Shown piece by piece: positions 7,785 through 16,730 of a stretch of 64,000 nucleotides of DNA; the first letter of the stretch is position 1, and the number at the start of each line of letters is the position of its first letter. A program made the position numbers and the translations under genes. The notes beneath the pieces were generated by a model that worked only from the letters and a program-made list of their open reading frames with translations, made no database searches and was not told the origin of the DNA. Source of the stretch: Eubacterium pyruvativorans (GTDB taxonomy: Bacteria; Bacillota; Clostridia; Peptostreptococcales; Anaerovoracaceae); assembly GCF_900102225.1 (NCBI RefSeq), contig NZ_FNBF01000001.1, forward strand, positions 120,378 through 184,377, written 5' to 3'.

Positions 7785-9143
7785 ATGGAAACTGTAAAGA
7801 AGGGTAGACCATTTGGCTTTTATGTCTGTGCGCTGGGATTTACGTTCGAGCGTATGGCATTCTACACCACGAAGTACCTGCTGGCTATCTGGATCGCGAC
7901 GAAAGTATCCGGCGGCGGCCTTGGTCTGACTGATACGAAGGCAGCGGCGATGTCCGCCAGCTTCGTAGCATGGACTTACATCACACCGCTGATCGGCGGA
8001 TACATCGCAGACCACTGGGTTAACCCGAGAATCTGCGTTGCACTGGGTCTGATCCTCATGGCGGGTGCGTATGCTTGTGTATGGCAGGCACACAGCCTGG
8101 GCATGGTCTGGGCCCTGATCATTCTGAACGCTGTGGGCACCGGTCTCTTCAAGGGTAACATGTCCGGTATCGTCGGCCTGCTGTTCGATGATCCGACAGA
8201 ACTGGATATGGCATTCTCCATCCAGTACTCCTTCGTCAACATTGGTTCCTTCATCGGAACAACTTTCATCGCTGTTCTGGCGACGAAGGGTGTTATGTCT
8301 TTCAACGGCGTATTCGGAATCTGTGCTCTGTTCCTGGCTGTGGACGCCATCTGGTTCATCCTGGTCGGCAACATGACGCTGGGCGAAGCCGGTAAGACAC
8401 CGTTCAAGAAGGATATGCGTGAGTTCGTTGCCAAGGAGAAGAAGGACACTTCCAATGCGCCGCTTACTTCCGGCGACAAGAAGCGTGTCTTCGCAATCAT
8501 CATGGTAACCCTGTTCTCCGCTGTATTCTGGATGGTATGGTACATGGCTTACATGCCGGCATACTACGTATTCGGTTACGGCGATGGTGCTGACTTCCAG
8601 AACAAGGCGAACTGGTACATCGGAAGCTTCCAGGTTCCGACATCCTGGTTCGACTCCATCAACGCTCTGGTCTGCATCGTTCTGGGGCCGGTTCTGGCTC
8701 TGGTTTGGAGAAAACTGGCTGCGAGACCGCAGGGCGACATGTCCATGTTCAAGAAGACTGCGCTGGGCTGCGCACTGGTAGGTGTTTCCTACGTTGTAAT
8801 GGCTCTGGCATACAAGCTGGCTGAAGGTTCCAGCACTGGAAAGTGCTCCGTACTGTGGCTGGCTCTGGTCTGCCTGTTGATGTCTGTCGGCGAAATGGTA
8901 TTCTCGCCACTGGGCAACTCATTCATCAACAAGCTGGCTCCTGCTAAGGTTCTGGGTCTGCTGCTGGGCTTCTGGCCAATCGCGGTATTCATCGCACAGC
9001 GTGTTTACCCGTCCGTATATGCATTCCTGAAGACTAAGCCGTTCGTTTCCGGCTATGGTATCACCGGTCTGATCGTTATCGGTTTCGGTGTCATCCTGTG
9101 GCTGTTCAGCGGCAAGCTGGATGCAATGGAGAAGGAACAGTAG
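7785..9143 (+). CDS. POT-family proton-coupled peptide transporter
   Basis: A 452-residue protein of about 12-14 membrane helices. The N-terminal GFTFERMAFYTTKYLL resembles the ExxER helix of proton-dependent di/tripeptide transporters, followed by the PTR2-type segment TPLIGGYIADHWVNPR and NVGSFIGTTFIA. It is somewhat shorter than most members. It has an AGGAGG site and the same AGA-biased codon use as the upstream peptidases, which suggests that all three are highly expressed and serve peptide uptake and breakdown. The exact substrate cannot be read from sequence. Confidence 0.88.
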   Translation: METVKKGRPFGFYVCALGFTFERMAFYTTKYLLAIWIATKVSGGGLGLTDTKAAAMSASFVAWTYITPLIGGYIADHWVNPRICVALGLILMAGAYACVWQAHSLGMVWALIILNAVGTGLFKGNMSGIVGLLFDDPTELDMAFSIQYSFVNIGSFIGTTFIAVLATKGVMSFNGVFGICALFLAVDAIWFILVGNMTLGEAGKTPFKKDMREFVAKEKKDTSNAPLTSGDKKRVFAIIMVTLFSAVFWMVWYMAYMPAYYVFGYGDGADFQNKANWYIGSFQVPTSWFDSINALVCIVLGPVLALVWRKLAARPQGDMSMFKKTALGCALVGVSYVVMALAYKLAEGSSTGKCSVLWLALVCLLMSVGEMVFSPLGNSFINKLAPAKVLGLLLGFWPIAVFIAQRVYPSVYAFLKTKPFVSGYGITGLIVIGFGVILWLFSGKLDAMEKEQ

Positions 9144-9171
9144 TTTTTCTCCAATTTGCGAGACGAATCAA

Positions 9172-9199
9172 GACGCTTCCGTTCGGAAGCGTCTTTTTT
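9172..9199 (+). terminator. Rho-independent terminator after the POT transporter
   Basis: GACGCTTCC (9172-9180), loop GTTC, GGAAGCGTC (9185-9193), then six T. Confidence 0.93.
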
Positions 9200-9284
9200 C
9201 ATGCCCGTTTTATGCCGGATTCGTCCCCGGACGGATTTCTCTGCCGCCGTCACACAGACCATACAATCCATTTTCGAATTGTGA

Positions 9285-9290
9285 TATAAT
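9285..9290 (+). promoter_or_regulatory. -10 element before the phosphohexomutase gene
   Basis: TATAAT preceded by TGA, forming an extended -10. The -35 region is weak. It lies about 80 bases before the start codon. Confidence 0.5.
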
Positions 9291-9372
9291 TTAGTGTGTT
9301 GCATGAAACGAACGATGGGCCGGCCGCTTTTTGCCGTCAGGCCCGGTGAAGGGATAATGATGGGGTAAGGAA

Positions 9373-11046
9373 ATGAAGCTGGAATCAAGAGATATGCGGG
9401 AAATGCGGGAGCACGCCGAGCAGGAATACCGACGCTGGCTTGAACATACGGAAGACGACAGCAGTATGCATGCCGAACTGCTGAAGTTGATGGGAAATGA
9501 CGATGAGATCTTCGATGCTTTTTATCAGGACCTGAGTTTCGGCACGTCGGGACTCCGGGGCATTCTGGGTCCGGGGACAAACCGGATGAATGTGTACGTG
9601 GTCCGGAGAGCTTCCCAGGGCATTGCAAACTATCTGAAGAAGCATTATGACAGGCCTTCCGTTGTCATCGCTTACGATACACGGAAGGACTCGGAACTGT
9701 TCGCCCGGGAAGCGGCGGCGGTGTTCCGGGGGAACAAGGTGAAGACACATCTGTTCGGGGAAGTGACGCCGGTGTCTGTGCTGGCATTCGCCATTCGTCA
9801 GTTGAAGTGCTCTATGGGCGTGATGATCACTGCCAGCCACAATCCGAAGCACTATAACGGGTACAAGGTATATAATTCCGACGGGTATCAGGTGATCGGC
9901 CAGGAGCCGGAAATGATTCTGGAGGAAATCGGAAAGGTTGATTTCTTTGAAGGCATTCACAGGAAATTGGACAACGGTGTCATGACGGTGAGCACACGTG
10001 TGAGTGAGGACTTCATCCGGGCGGCGCTGAAACGGCCGCCCCATATCAGTCCGGAGGCTGTCAACCAGCTGAAGACAGTTTATACGCCGCTTCACGGCAC
10101 CGGGCTGAAATATGTGCGGAGTCTGTTCAAGAATGTGGGGTATTCGAATTATACGGTGGTGCGCAGTCAGGAATATCCTGACCCGGCTTTCCACACCTGC
10201 AGCACTCCGAATCCGGAAAAGATTCTGACGTACGACGAGGCGTTCAAGGTGATTGACCGGGAAGGCGGGGAACTGATCGTGGCCACGGACCCGGACGCAG
10301 ACCGCTGCGGGGCTGCCCTGTATCATGACGGGGTCAGAACGATTGTGACGGGGAATCAGCTGGGGCTGCTGATGCTGGATTATCTCTGTCATATGGAGCC
10401 GCCGGAGCCGGATCAGATTGTGGCGAAGAGTATCGTGACATCGCCGCTGGTGAATCAGATGGCCCGGAAATATGGCTTCAAGGTGGTGAATAATGTTCCG
10501 GGATTCCGGTACATCGGCAATATTCTGGCCCGGCTGGACCAGGCAGGGCAGGGAAACCGGTTCTATCTGGGGTTCGAAGAAAGCAACAGTTTCCTGGTGA
10601 ACCCGTTTAGTCATGAGAAGGACGGCATTACGGCAGCCATGCTGATTGTTGAGATTGCGGCGTTCCACAAGGCCCAGGGAAAGGATTTGATCGACCGTCT
10701 GAACGAGATCTATGAGGAGTTCGGGCGTTGTGTGGACAAGCAGCGGAATTACTTCTTCAGCGGTGCGGGCGGAAGGCGTACCATGGATCAGATTATGACC
10801 TATCTGCGCCGGGAGGTCAGGACCCGCCTGGGGGACAAGGAGATTATACGGAAAGTGGATTACCTGCGGGATACCGGGCTGCCGAAGGCGGATGCGCTGG
10901 AATTCGATTTTCATGACGGCAGCAGACTGATCATCCGGCCCAGCGGTACAGAGGCAAAGCTGAAGGTTTATTCGTTCGAAACGGATGATTTCAAGAGTGT
11001 GGAAAGAGATATGGTCCGCATAATTGAAAGGTTCAGTCAGGTATAG
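9373..11046 (+). CDS. Phospho-sugar mutase (phosphoglucomutase/phosphomannomutase family)
   Basis: A 557-residue alpha-D-phosphohexomutase that interconverts hexose 1- and 6-phosphates. The four expected motifs are present: the substrate-entry GTSGLRG near residue 56, the catalytic phosphoserine loop TASHNPKHYNGYKVY near 153, the magnesium loop DPDADRCG near 314 and the sugar-binding loop GFEESNSF near 400, with the phosphate-binding RPSGTEAKLK near the C-terminus. Length fits PgcA-type enzymes of Firmicutes. Glucose is the likely main substrate but mannose or ribose forms cannot be excluded. Confidence 0.92.
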   Translation: MKLESRDMREMREHAEQEYRRWLEHTEDDSSMHAELLKLMGNDDEIFDAFYQDLSFGTSGLRGILGPGTNRMNVYVVRRASQGIANYLKKHYDRPSVVIAYDTRKDSELFAREAAAVFRGNKVKTHLFGEVTPVSVLAFAIRQLKCSMGVMITASHNPKHYNGYKVYNSDGYQVIGQEPEMILEEIGKVDFFEGIHRKLDNGVMTVSTRVSEDFIRAALKRPPHISPEAVNQLKTVYTPLHGTGLKYVRSLFKNVGYSNYTVVRSQEYPDPAFHTCSTPNPEKILTYDEAFKVIDREGGELIVATDPDADRCGAALYHDGVRTIVTGNQLGLLMLDYLCHMEPPEPDQIVAKSIVTSPLVNQMARKYGFKVVNNVPGFRYIGNILARLDQAGQGNRFYLGFEESNSFLVNPFSHEKDGITAAMLIVEIAAFHKAQGKDLIDRLNEIYEEFGRCVDKQRNYFFSGAGGRRTMDQIMTYLRREVRTRLGDKEIIRKVDYLRDTGLPKADALEFDFHDGSRLIIRPSGTEAKLKVYSFETDDFKSVERDMVRIIERFSQV

Positions 11047-11052
11047 TATAAT
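11024..11052 (+). promoter_or_regulatory. Sigma-A promoter for alaS
   Basis: TTGAAA (11024-11029) and perfect TATAAT (11047-11052) with a 17-base spacer. The -35 lies inside the end of the mutase gene. The roughly 87-base leader is too short for a T-box and shows no T-box motif. Confidence 0.75.
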
Positions 11053-11145
11053 GAACTGGTTATTAACCCGATGAGGAGCCGGCGTCTCCGGTGCCCGTTC
11101 TTCATCCGGAAAGCATAGGCGATAGAATAACAGGAGTTAGATGTA

Positions 11146-13758
11146 ATGGAGAAATTAGGACTGAATGAGATCAGAAAGAGATTCAGAGACTTCTATGTCA
11201 GCAAGGGTCATTATCCGGGCAAGAGCGCTTCTCTGATCCCGAAGAATGATAAATCACTGCTGATTATCAATTCCGGCATGGCGCCGCTGAAGAATTACTT
11301 CAGCGGTGTGGAAACGCCGCCGAAGAAGCGGATGACCACCTGTCAGAAGTGCATCCGTACGGATGATATCGAAAACGTCGGTGTCACGTCCCGTCACGGC
11401 ACGTTCTTCGAGATGATGGGTAACTTCTCCTTCGGGGATTACTTCAAGAGGGAATCTCTGACATGGGGCTGGGAATTCATCACGAAAGTGCTGGGGATTC
11501 CGGAAGAGAAGGTCTGGGCCACGGTTTATCTGGATGACCAGGAAGCGGTGGATATCTGGAAGAGTCTGGGGATGCCGGAGGAACGGATCGTCCATTTGGG
11601 AAAGGAAGACAACTTCTGGGAAATCGGACTGGGTCCATGCGGTCCGTGCTCCGAGATTTACTTCGACAGAGGACCGGAATACGGCTGCGGCAAGCCGGAC
11701 TGCAAACCGGGATGTGACTGCGACCGTTATATCGAGTTCTGGAATCACGTATTTACTCAGTTCTCCCGGGAGGAGGACGGAAGCTACAGCAATCTGGAGC
11801 ATCCGAACATTGATACCGGTATGGGTCTGGAGAGAATCGCATGTATCATGCAGGATGTGCAGTCCATTTTCGATATTGACACCATCCGCCACATCCTGAA
11901 CGGGGTAGTGGCTCTGACAGACAAGGAGTACGAGAGCGGCGATGCGGGAGCGGATAAGTCCATCCGTATCATTACAGACCACATGCGTTCCATGGTGTTC
12001 CTGATTGCAGACGGTGTACTGCCGTCCAATGAAGGGCGGGGATATGTGCTCCGGAGAATGATCCGCCGTGCGTACCGTCACGGCAAACTGCTGGGTATTC
12101 AGGGCAGTTTCCTGGCCGGACTGGTGGACTATGTTGTGGACGTTTCCGGTGAGGCCTATCCTGAAATCCGGGAGCGGGAAGATTATATCAAGAAGATTAT
12201 TTCCGTGGAAGAAGCCCGTTTCGAAGAAACCCTGGAGCAGGGAACGGAAATTATTAACTCTTATGTTTCTGATATGGAAAAGAACGGGGAGAAGGTTCTG
12301 TCAGGAGCGGATGCGTTCAAGCTCTATGATACGTTCGGATTCCCGGTGGAACTGACCCAGGAAATTCTGGACGATCACGGCATGTCGGTGGACATGGACG
12401 GATTCCACGAGAATATGGAGGAGCAGAAGCGTCTGGCGAAGGAAGGACGGAAGGATACGACGGCAGAGGCCTGGAAGGAATCCAGTGCACCGAAGGATCT
12501 GGCGGACACGGTCTTCACCGGATACGACACACTCCGCGATACATCTGAGGTGCTGGCAATCTATCAGGACGGCACACCACAGGAGACGGTTTCTGCGGGA
12601 CAGGATGCGGTGATCTATCTGGATCACACTCCGTTCTATGCGGAAAGCGGCGGACAGGTTTCCGATACAGGGATTATGTCAACAAATTCCGCCCGGGTTA
12701 CAGTTAATCGTGTGAAGAAGATTGACGGTCTGTTCACTCACTACGTGCATGTGGAAGAAGGAACCCTGGGAAAGGGGGATACGGTTTCCGCAGATGTGGA
12801 TCGGATCTTGCGGAACAAGCGGGCCCGGAATCACTCGGCGACCCATCTGCTGCAGCAGGCACTGAAAGAAGTGCTGGGAGACCATGTCAATCAGGCAGGC
12901 TCCAGGAATGATGAGAATCTTCTGCGGTTCGACTTCACCCATTTCGAAGCGATGACGCCGGAACAGATCCGGGAGACGGAGAGAAGGGTGAATGAGAAAA
13001 TCAATGCGTTCCTGCCGGTAACCATGCAGGAGATGCCGCTGGAAGAGGCGAAGAAGCTGGGTGCAACGGCTCTGTTCGGCGAAAAGTACGGGGACCGGGT
13101 CCGGGTTGTGAATATGGGCGATTGGAGCATTGAATTCTGCGGCGGTACCCATGTGGCGAATACCGGAGAAATCGGATCTCTGAAGATTCTCAGTGAAAGT
13201 GGTATTTCCTCCGGTGTCCGGAGAATCGAGGCTGTCACCGGCAGCGGCGTTCTGGAGCATCTGCATACAGCAGAGGATACGATCGAGGAAGCGGCGAAGG
13301 CGCTGAAGGCTGCGCCGGATCAGCTTGTTGCGAAGGCCCGGTCTGCCATGGAAGAGTTGAAGTCCGTGAAGAAGGAACTGGAACAGCTCCGTAAGGCGGA
13401 GATGACGTCGGATCTGGGCGGCCTGATCAGCGGTGCCCAGGAGATAAATGGTGTGAAGCTGATCACCGGACAGTTCGATGGTGCCAGGATTGATGATCTG
13501 AGAGATATTTCGGACCGGATCAAGGCGGAGACGAAGAGTGCTGTGGCAGTGCTGGCTGCGGTGAATGAGGGAAAGGTTACCCTGCTGGTATCTGTTACGG
13601 ATGATCTGACTGCGAAGTACCACGCCGGCAAGCTGGTGAAAGAGCTGGCGAAGAAGGTCGGCGGCGGCGGCGGCGGAAAGGCCGACATGGCCCAGGCAGG
13701 CGGCAAGGATCCGTCCGGCATTCCGGCGATGTTTGAATTGGCGGGTACTCTGCTTTAA
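11146..13758 (+). CDS. alaS: Alanine--tRNA ligase
   Basis: An 870-residue class II synthetase that charges tRNA-Ala. The N-terminal catalytic core opens with LNEIRKRFRDFYVSKGHY. The editing domain carries HSATHLLQQAL and CGGTHVANTGEIGS, the two zinc-binding motifs that clear mischarged Ser/Gly. The C-terminal DHHA1-like domain ends with the glycine-rich GGGGGGKADMAQAGG. All are complete and full length. It has its own promoter, and is followed by ireB from a separate promoter. Confidence 0.98.
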   Translation: MEKLGLNEIRKRFRDFYVSKGHYPGKSASLIPKNDKSLLIINSGMAPLKNYFSGVETPPKKRMTTCQKCIRTDDIENVGVTSRHGTFFEMMGNFSFGDYFKRESLTWGWEFITKVLGIPEEKVWATVYLDDQEAVDIWKSLGMPEERIVHLGKEDNFWEIGLGPCGPCSEIYFDRGPEYGCGKPDCKPGCDCDRYIEFWNHVFTQFSREEDGSYSNLEHPNIDTGMGLERIACIMQDVQSIFDIDTIRHILNGVVALTDKEYESGDAGADKSIRIITDHMRSMVFLIADGVLPSNEGRGYVLRRMIRRAYRHGKLLGIQGSFLAGLVDYVVDVSGEAYPEIREREDYIKKIISVEEARFEETLEQGTEIINSYVSDMEKNGEKVLSGADAFKLYDTFGFPVELTQEILDDHGMSVDMDGFHENMEEQKRLAKEGRKDTTAEAWKESSAPKDLADTVFTGYDTLRDTSEVLAIYQDGTPQETVSAGQDAVIYLDHTPFYAESGGQVSDTGIMSTNSARVTVNRVKKIDGLFTHYVHVEEGTLGKGDTVSADVDRILRNKRARNHSATHLLQQALKEVLGDHVNQAGSRNDENLLRFDFTHFEAMTPEQIRETERRVNEKINAFLPVTMQEMPLEEAKKLGATALFGEKYGDRVRVVNMGDWSIEFCGGTHVANTGEIGSLKILSESGISSGVRRIEAVTGSGVLEHLHTAEDTIEEAAKALKAAPDQLVAKARSAMEELKSVKKELEQLRKAEMTSDLGGLISGAQEINGVKLITGQFDGARIDDLRDISDRIKAETKSAVAVLAAVNEGKVTLLVSVTDDLTAKYHAGKLVKELAKKVGGGGGGKADMAQAGGKDPSGIPAMFELAGTLL

Positions 13759-13781
13759 TTCGAAGAAGTGCCCATATAATC

Positions 13782-13810
13782 TTGCGAATGCAGTCCCGTC
13801 ATTGTATAAT
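13782..13810 (+). promoter_or_regulatory. Promoter for ireB
   Basis: TTGCGA (13782-13787), 17-base spacer and perfect TATAAT (13805-13810), 25 bases upstream of the ribosome binding site and start. Confidence 0.65.
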
Positions 13811-13835
13811 GTCCAGGTAAGGAAGGAGGGCTTAT

Positions 13836-14081
13836 ATGGAGAAGAAGACAATTATGTTCGATCCAAGCAAGACCCAGAAGAAGACGACGAAGCAGATTCT
13901 GGAAACAGTCTATGCGGCTTTGGAAGAGAGAGGATATAACGGGATCGACCAGATGGTCGGGTATATCCTGTCCGGTGATCCTTCTTACATCACGAGCCAT
14001 AACAATGCCAGGCTGCTCATCAGCAGAATTGACAGAGATGAACTCGTAGAAGAGATTCTGAAGGCATATTTGAAGAAGTAA
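13836..14081 (+). CDS. ireB: IreB family regulatory phosphoprotein (UPF0297)
   Basis: An 81-residue protein that matches IreB along its full length (KKTTKQILETVYAALEERGYNGIDQMVGYILSGDPSYITSHNNAR). In Enterococcus IreB is phosphorylated on N-terminal threonines by the PASTA kinase IreK and restrains cephalosporin resistance; the Thr-rich segment KTQKKTTK is conserved here. The ireB-ruvX order is usual in Firmicutes. A terminator separates the two genes here. Confidence 0.95.
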   Translation: MEKKTIMFDPSKTQKKTTKQILETVYAALEERGYNGIDQMVGYILSGDPSYITSHNNARLLISRIDRDELVEEILKAYLKK

Positions 14082-14091
14082 ATGAGAGAAA

Positions 14092-14127
14092 CAGCAGGTC
14101 TCGGCATCAGAGGACCTGCTGTTTTTT
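14092..14127 (+). terminator. Rho-independent terminator after ireB
   Basis: CAGCAGGTC (14092-14100) and GACCTGCTG (14113-14121) around a 12-base loop, followed by six T. Confidence 0.9.
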
Positions 14128-14196
14128 GTACTGTTTATGCGGTTTCATACTGTAAAGAGGGAAGTGTTCTGATGTATAATGAACGAGGTGCTGTGA

Positions 14197-14625
14197 ATGA
14201 GAAAGATAGGGCTGGATGTAGGGGACAGAACGATTGGTGTTGCAGTGAGTGATCCCCTTGGCATAACGGCACAGGGGATCACCACCATTGAACGGGTGGG
14301 GATCCGGAAGGATTCCGGAAAAGTCCTGGATCTTGTGAAGGAATATGAGTGTGATACGATCGTTATGGGCCTGCCGCTGAGCATGAGCGGCAGGGATAGT
14401 GAGCAGACGAAGAAGGTGCGGGAATTCCGCAGCATGCTGGAAAATAAGATGCGGAGCACGGGGATGAAGGGCATCACCATCGAATGGCAGGATGAACGTC
14501 TGACCACCGTGCAGGCGGAACGGGTGATGATCGATGCGGATGTGAGCCGCAGGCGGCGGAAGCAGGTGATCGACAAGCAGGCGGCTGTCATCATTCTGCA
14601 GACGTATCTGGACCGGATCAGCTGA
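14197..14625 (+). CDS. ruvX: RuvX/YqgF family Holliday junction resolvase-like nuclease
   Basis: A 142-residue RNase H-fold protein. It starts with the family motif RKIGLDVGDRTIGVAVSDPLG (first Asp catalytic), then MGLPLSMSGRDSEQTKKVREF, and ends with the WQDERLTTVQAERVMI and DKQAAVIILQTYLD segments that carry the other acidic residues. In E. coli YqgF acts in 16S rRNA 5'-end maturation, and Mycobacterium RuvX resolves Holliday junctions. A TATAAT at 14175-14180 lies just upstream. Confidence 0.93.
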   Translation: MRKIGLDVGDRTIGVAVSDPLGITAQGITTIERVGIRKDSGKVLDLVKEYECDTIVMGLPLSMSGRDSEQTKKVREFRSMLENKMRSTGMKGITIEWQDERLTTVQAERVMIDADVSRRRRKQVIDKQAAVIILQTYLDRIS

Positions 14626-14728
14626 TCGAGCCGCTGCAGGAATATTTGTTCGATTTCCCGGTGTCCGGAGACAGGCGGAGACCGTGGTGATTGTATATGG
14701 GTTTCTGAACTGAAGGAGGAAAACGAAA

Positions 14729-15238
14729 ATGAAGAAAGTCGGAATCATTATGGGGAGCGACAGTGATCTGCCGAAGGTGGAGAAAGCGATGACGACACTG
14801 GATGAGCTCCGGGTCCCGTACGAGGTTCATGTATTCTCGGCGCACAGAACGCCGGTGGAAGCATCCGGTTTTGCGAAGAATGCCAGAGCAGAAGGTTTCG
14901 GTGCCATTATCGCAGCGGCAGGGATGTCCGCCGCCCTGGCGGGTTCGCTGGCTGCGAACACCACACTGCCGGTGATCGGCATTCCGGTGTCGGGTTCGAA
15001 ACTGGACGGCATGGATGCGCTTCTTTCGACAGTTCAGATGCCGAGCGGCATTCCGGTGGCCACTGTTGCCATTGACGGTGCGAAGAATGCTGCATTCCTG
15101 GCCGCCCAGATTATTGCCGTGAGCGACGGAGAACTGGCGGAGCGGCTGGAATCCCAGAGGGAAGAGGGAAAGGCGAACGTCCTGAAGAAGAACGCCGCCG
15201 TCGAAGAGAAGTATAATCACAAAACCGGGAGAGAATAG
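14729..15238 (+). CDS. purE: 5-(carboxyamino)imidazole ribonucleotide mutase
   Basis: A 169-residue PurE that makes 4-carboxy-AIR in purine synthesis. The catalytic region GSDSDLPKVEKAM and the conserved FSAHRTP histidine are visible. It heads a same-strand operon that continues for 10.7 kb. No purK is present in the window, so either purK is elsewhere or this enzyme carboxylates AIR directly; sequence inspection alone does not decide between the two classes. Confidence 0.95.
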   Translation: MKKVGIIMGSDSDLPKVEKAMTTLDELRVPYEVHVFSAHRTPVEASGFAKNARAEGFGAIIAAAGMSAALAGSLAANTTLPVIGIPVSGSKLDGMDALLSTVQMPSGIPVATVAIDGAKNAAFLAAQIIAVSDGELAERLESQREEGKANVLKKNAAVEEKYNHKTGRE

Positions 15239-15243
15239 AGCCA

Positions 15244-16719
15244 ATGAGTGGATTGAGAGAAGAATGCGGCGTTTTCGGAATTTACGGCGAAACAACCCAG
15301 GATGTGGCGAGCACCGTGTACTACGGCCTGTTCGCACTGCAGCACCGGGGGCAGGAAAGCTGCGGGATCGTTGTGAATGACGACGGCGTCTTCAATTATT
15401 ATAAGGATAACGGACTGGTGAACGACGTGTTCACGAAACCGGTGCTGAAGGAGCTGGGTCTGGGACAGATTGCAATCGGCCATGACCGGTACAGCACCAC
15501 CGGAAACAATGATAGAAATAATGCGCAGCCGATTGTGGTGAATCACCACAAGGGACGGATGGCCATCGCTCATAACGGGAATATCGTTAATGCCTTTGAA
15601 CTCAGGCAGGAACTGGAGCTGGCAGGTTCCATCTTCCATTCCACCAGTGACACGGAAGTAATCGCCTATGTCATCACGAAGGAACGGATCAACAGCGGTT
15701 CCATCGAAGAAGCGGTGGGGAAGGCCATGGAGAAGATCGACGGTGCGTATTCACTGGTGATCATGTCTCCCCAGAAACTGGTTGCCTGCCGGGATCCGCA
15801 CGGTTTCCGCCCCCTGTGTTATGGTAAACGAAGCGACGGGAGCTACATTGTGGCGTCGGAAACCTGCGCGCTGGATGCCGTTGGGGCAGAATTCGTCCGG
15901 GACATCGATCCGGGGGAGATTGTGACCTTCTCCAAAGATGGGGTTACTTCGGACCGGGCCCACTGCGACGAGAAGCCGCACAAGATGTGTATCTTCGAAT
16001 ACCTGTATTTCGCCCGTCCGGATTCGATCATTGAAGGACGGAGTGTTCACGGTGCCCGGGCGAAAGCCGGTGCGCTGCTGGCCATGCAGTACCCTGTGGA
16101 TGCGGACATCGTCATCGGCGTTCCGGATTCCGGTCTGGATGCGGCCATCGGATATGCGGAGCAGTCCGGCATTCCGTACGGCATGGGATTCATCAAGAAT
16201 AAGTATATCGGCAGGACCTTCATCGCCCCGGGCCAGAAGAACCGGGAAGACAAGGTAAGGATCAAGCTGAATGTCATCCGCAGTGCCGTGAAGGGCAAGC
16301 GGGTGGTTCTGGTGGACGACTCCATCGTCCGGGGAACCACCATCACCCGGATCATCAGTCTGGTGCGCGCTGCCGGAGCGAAGGAAGTCCATGTCATGTC
16401 TTCCGCGCCTCCGTTTACAGATGCCTGCTACTACGGCGTCGATGTGGACTCCAAGGAGAATCTGATCGCCTGCCAGTGTGACTACGATATGGAGAAGATT
16501 GCGAAGAAGGTGGGCGCAGACAGTGTGGGATATCTGGATGTGAATACCCTGCACATGATCATCGGCAACAAGGCGGGAGAAGGGTTCTGTGCTGCCTGCT
16601 TCGGAAAGGGATATCCGACCCAGATCCCGACGGGACAGAAAGACCGCTTCGAGGAAAAGATCTCGAAGAAACAGGAAGAAAAAGCCAAGGAAAGTTACGA
16701 AATGTACCTGAGAGTGTAG
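15244..16719 (+). CDS. purF: Amidophosphoribosyltransferase
   Basis: A 491-residue enzyme for the committed step of purine synthesis (PRPP plus glutamine to phosphoribosylamine). The short N-terminal propeptide MSGLREE precedes the catalytic Cys8 (ECGVFGIYG), as in the Bacillus type. The PRPP motif VVLVDDSIVRGTT is present, and cysteines in KMCIFEYLYF and GEGFCAACFGKG fit the [4Fe-4S] ligands of the Bacillus enzyme, which make it oxygen-sensitive. It starts 5 bases after purE. Confidence 0.97.
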   Translation: MSGLREECGVFGIYGETTQDVASTVYYGLFALQHRGQESCGIVVNDDGVFNYYKDNGLVNDVFTKPVLKELGLGQIAIGHDRYSTTGNNDRNNAQPIVVNHHKGRMAIAHNGNIVNAFELRQELELAGSIFHSTSDTEVIAYVITKERINSGSIEEAVGKAMEKIDGAYSLVIMSPQKLVACRDPHGFRPLCYGKRSDGSYIVASETCALDAVGAEFVRDIDPGEIVTFSKDGVTSDRAHCDEKPHKMCIFEYLYFARPDSIIEGRSVHGARAKAGALLAMQYPVDADIVIGVPDSGLDAAIGYAEQSGIPYGMGFIKNKYIGRTFIAPGQKNREDKVRIKLNVIRSAVKGKRVVLVDDSIVRGTTITRIISLVRAAGAKEVHVMSSAPPFTDACYYGVDVDSKENLIACQCDYDMEKIAKKVGADSVGYLDVNTLHMIIGNKAGEGFCAACFGKGYPTQIPTGQKDRFEEKISKKQEEKAKESYEMYLRV

Positions 16720-16730
16720 GAGGAATCACT

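Noticed and set aside
14626..14728. Guanine riboswitch or PurR box before purE
   Set aside because: The 103-base gap shows neither the purine aptamer core nor a paired PurBox.
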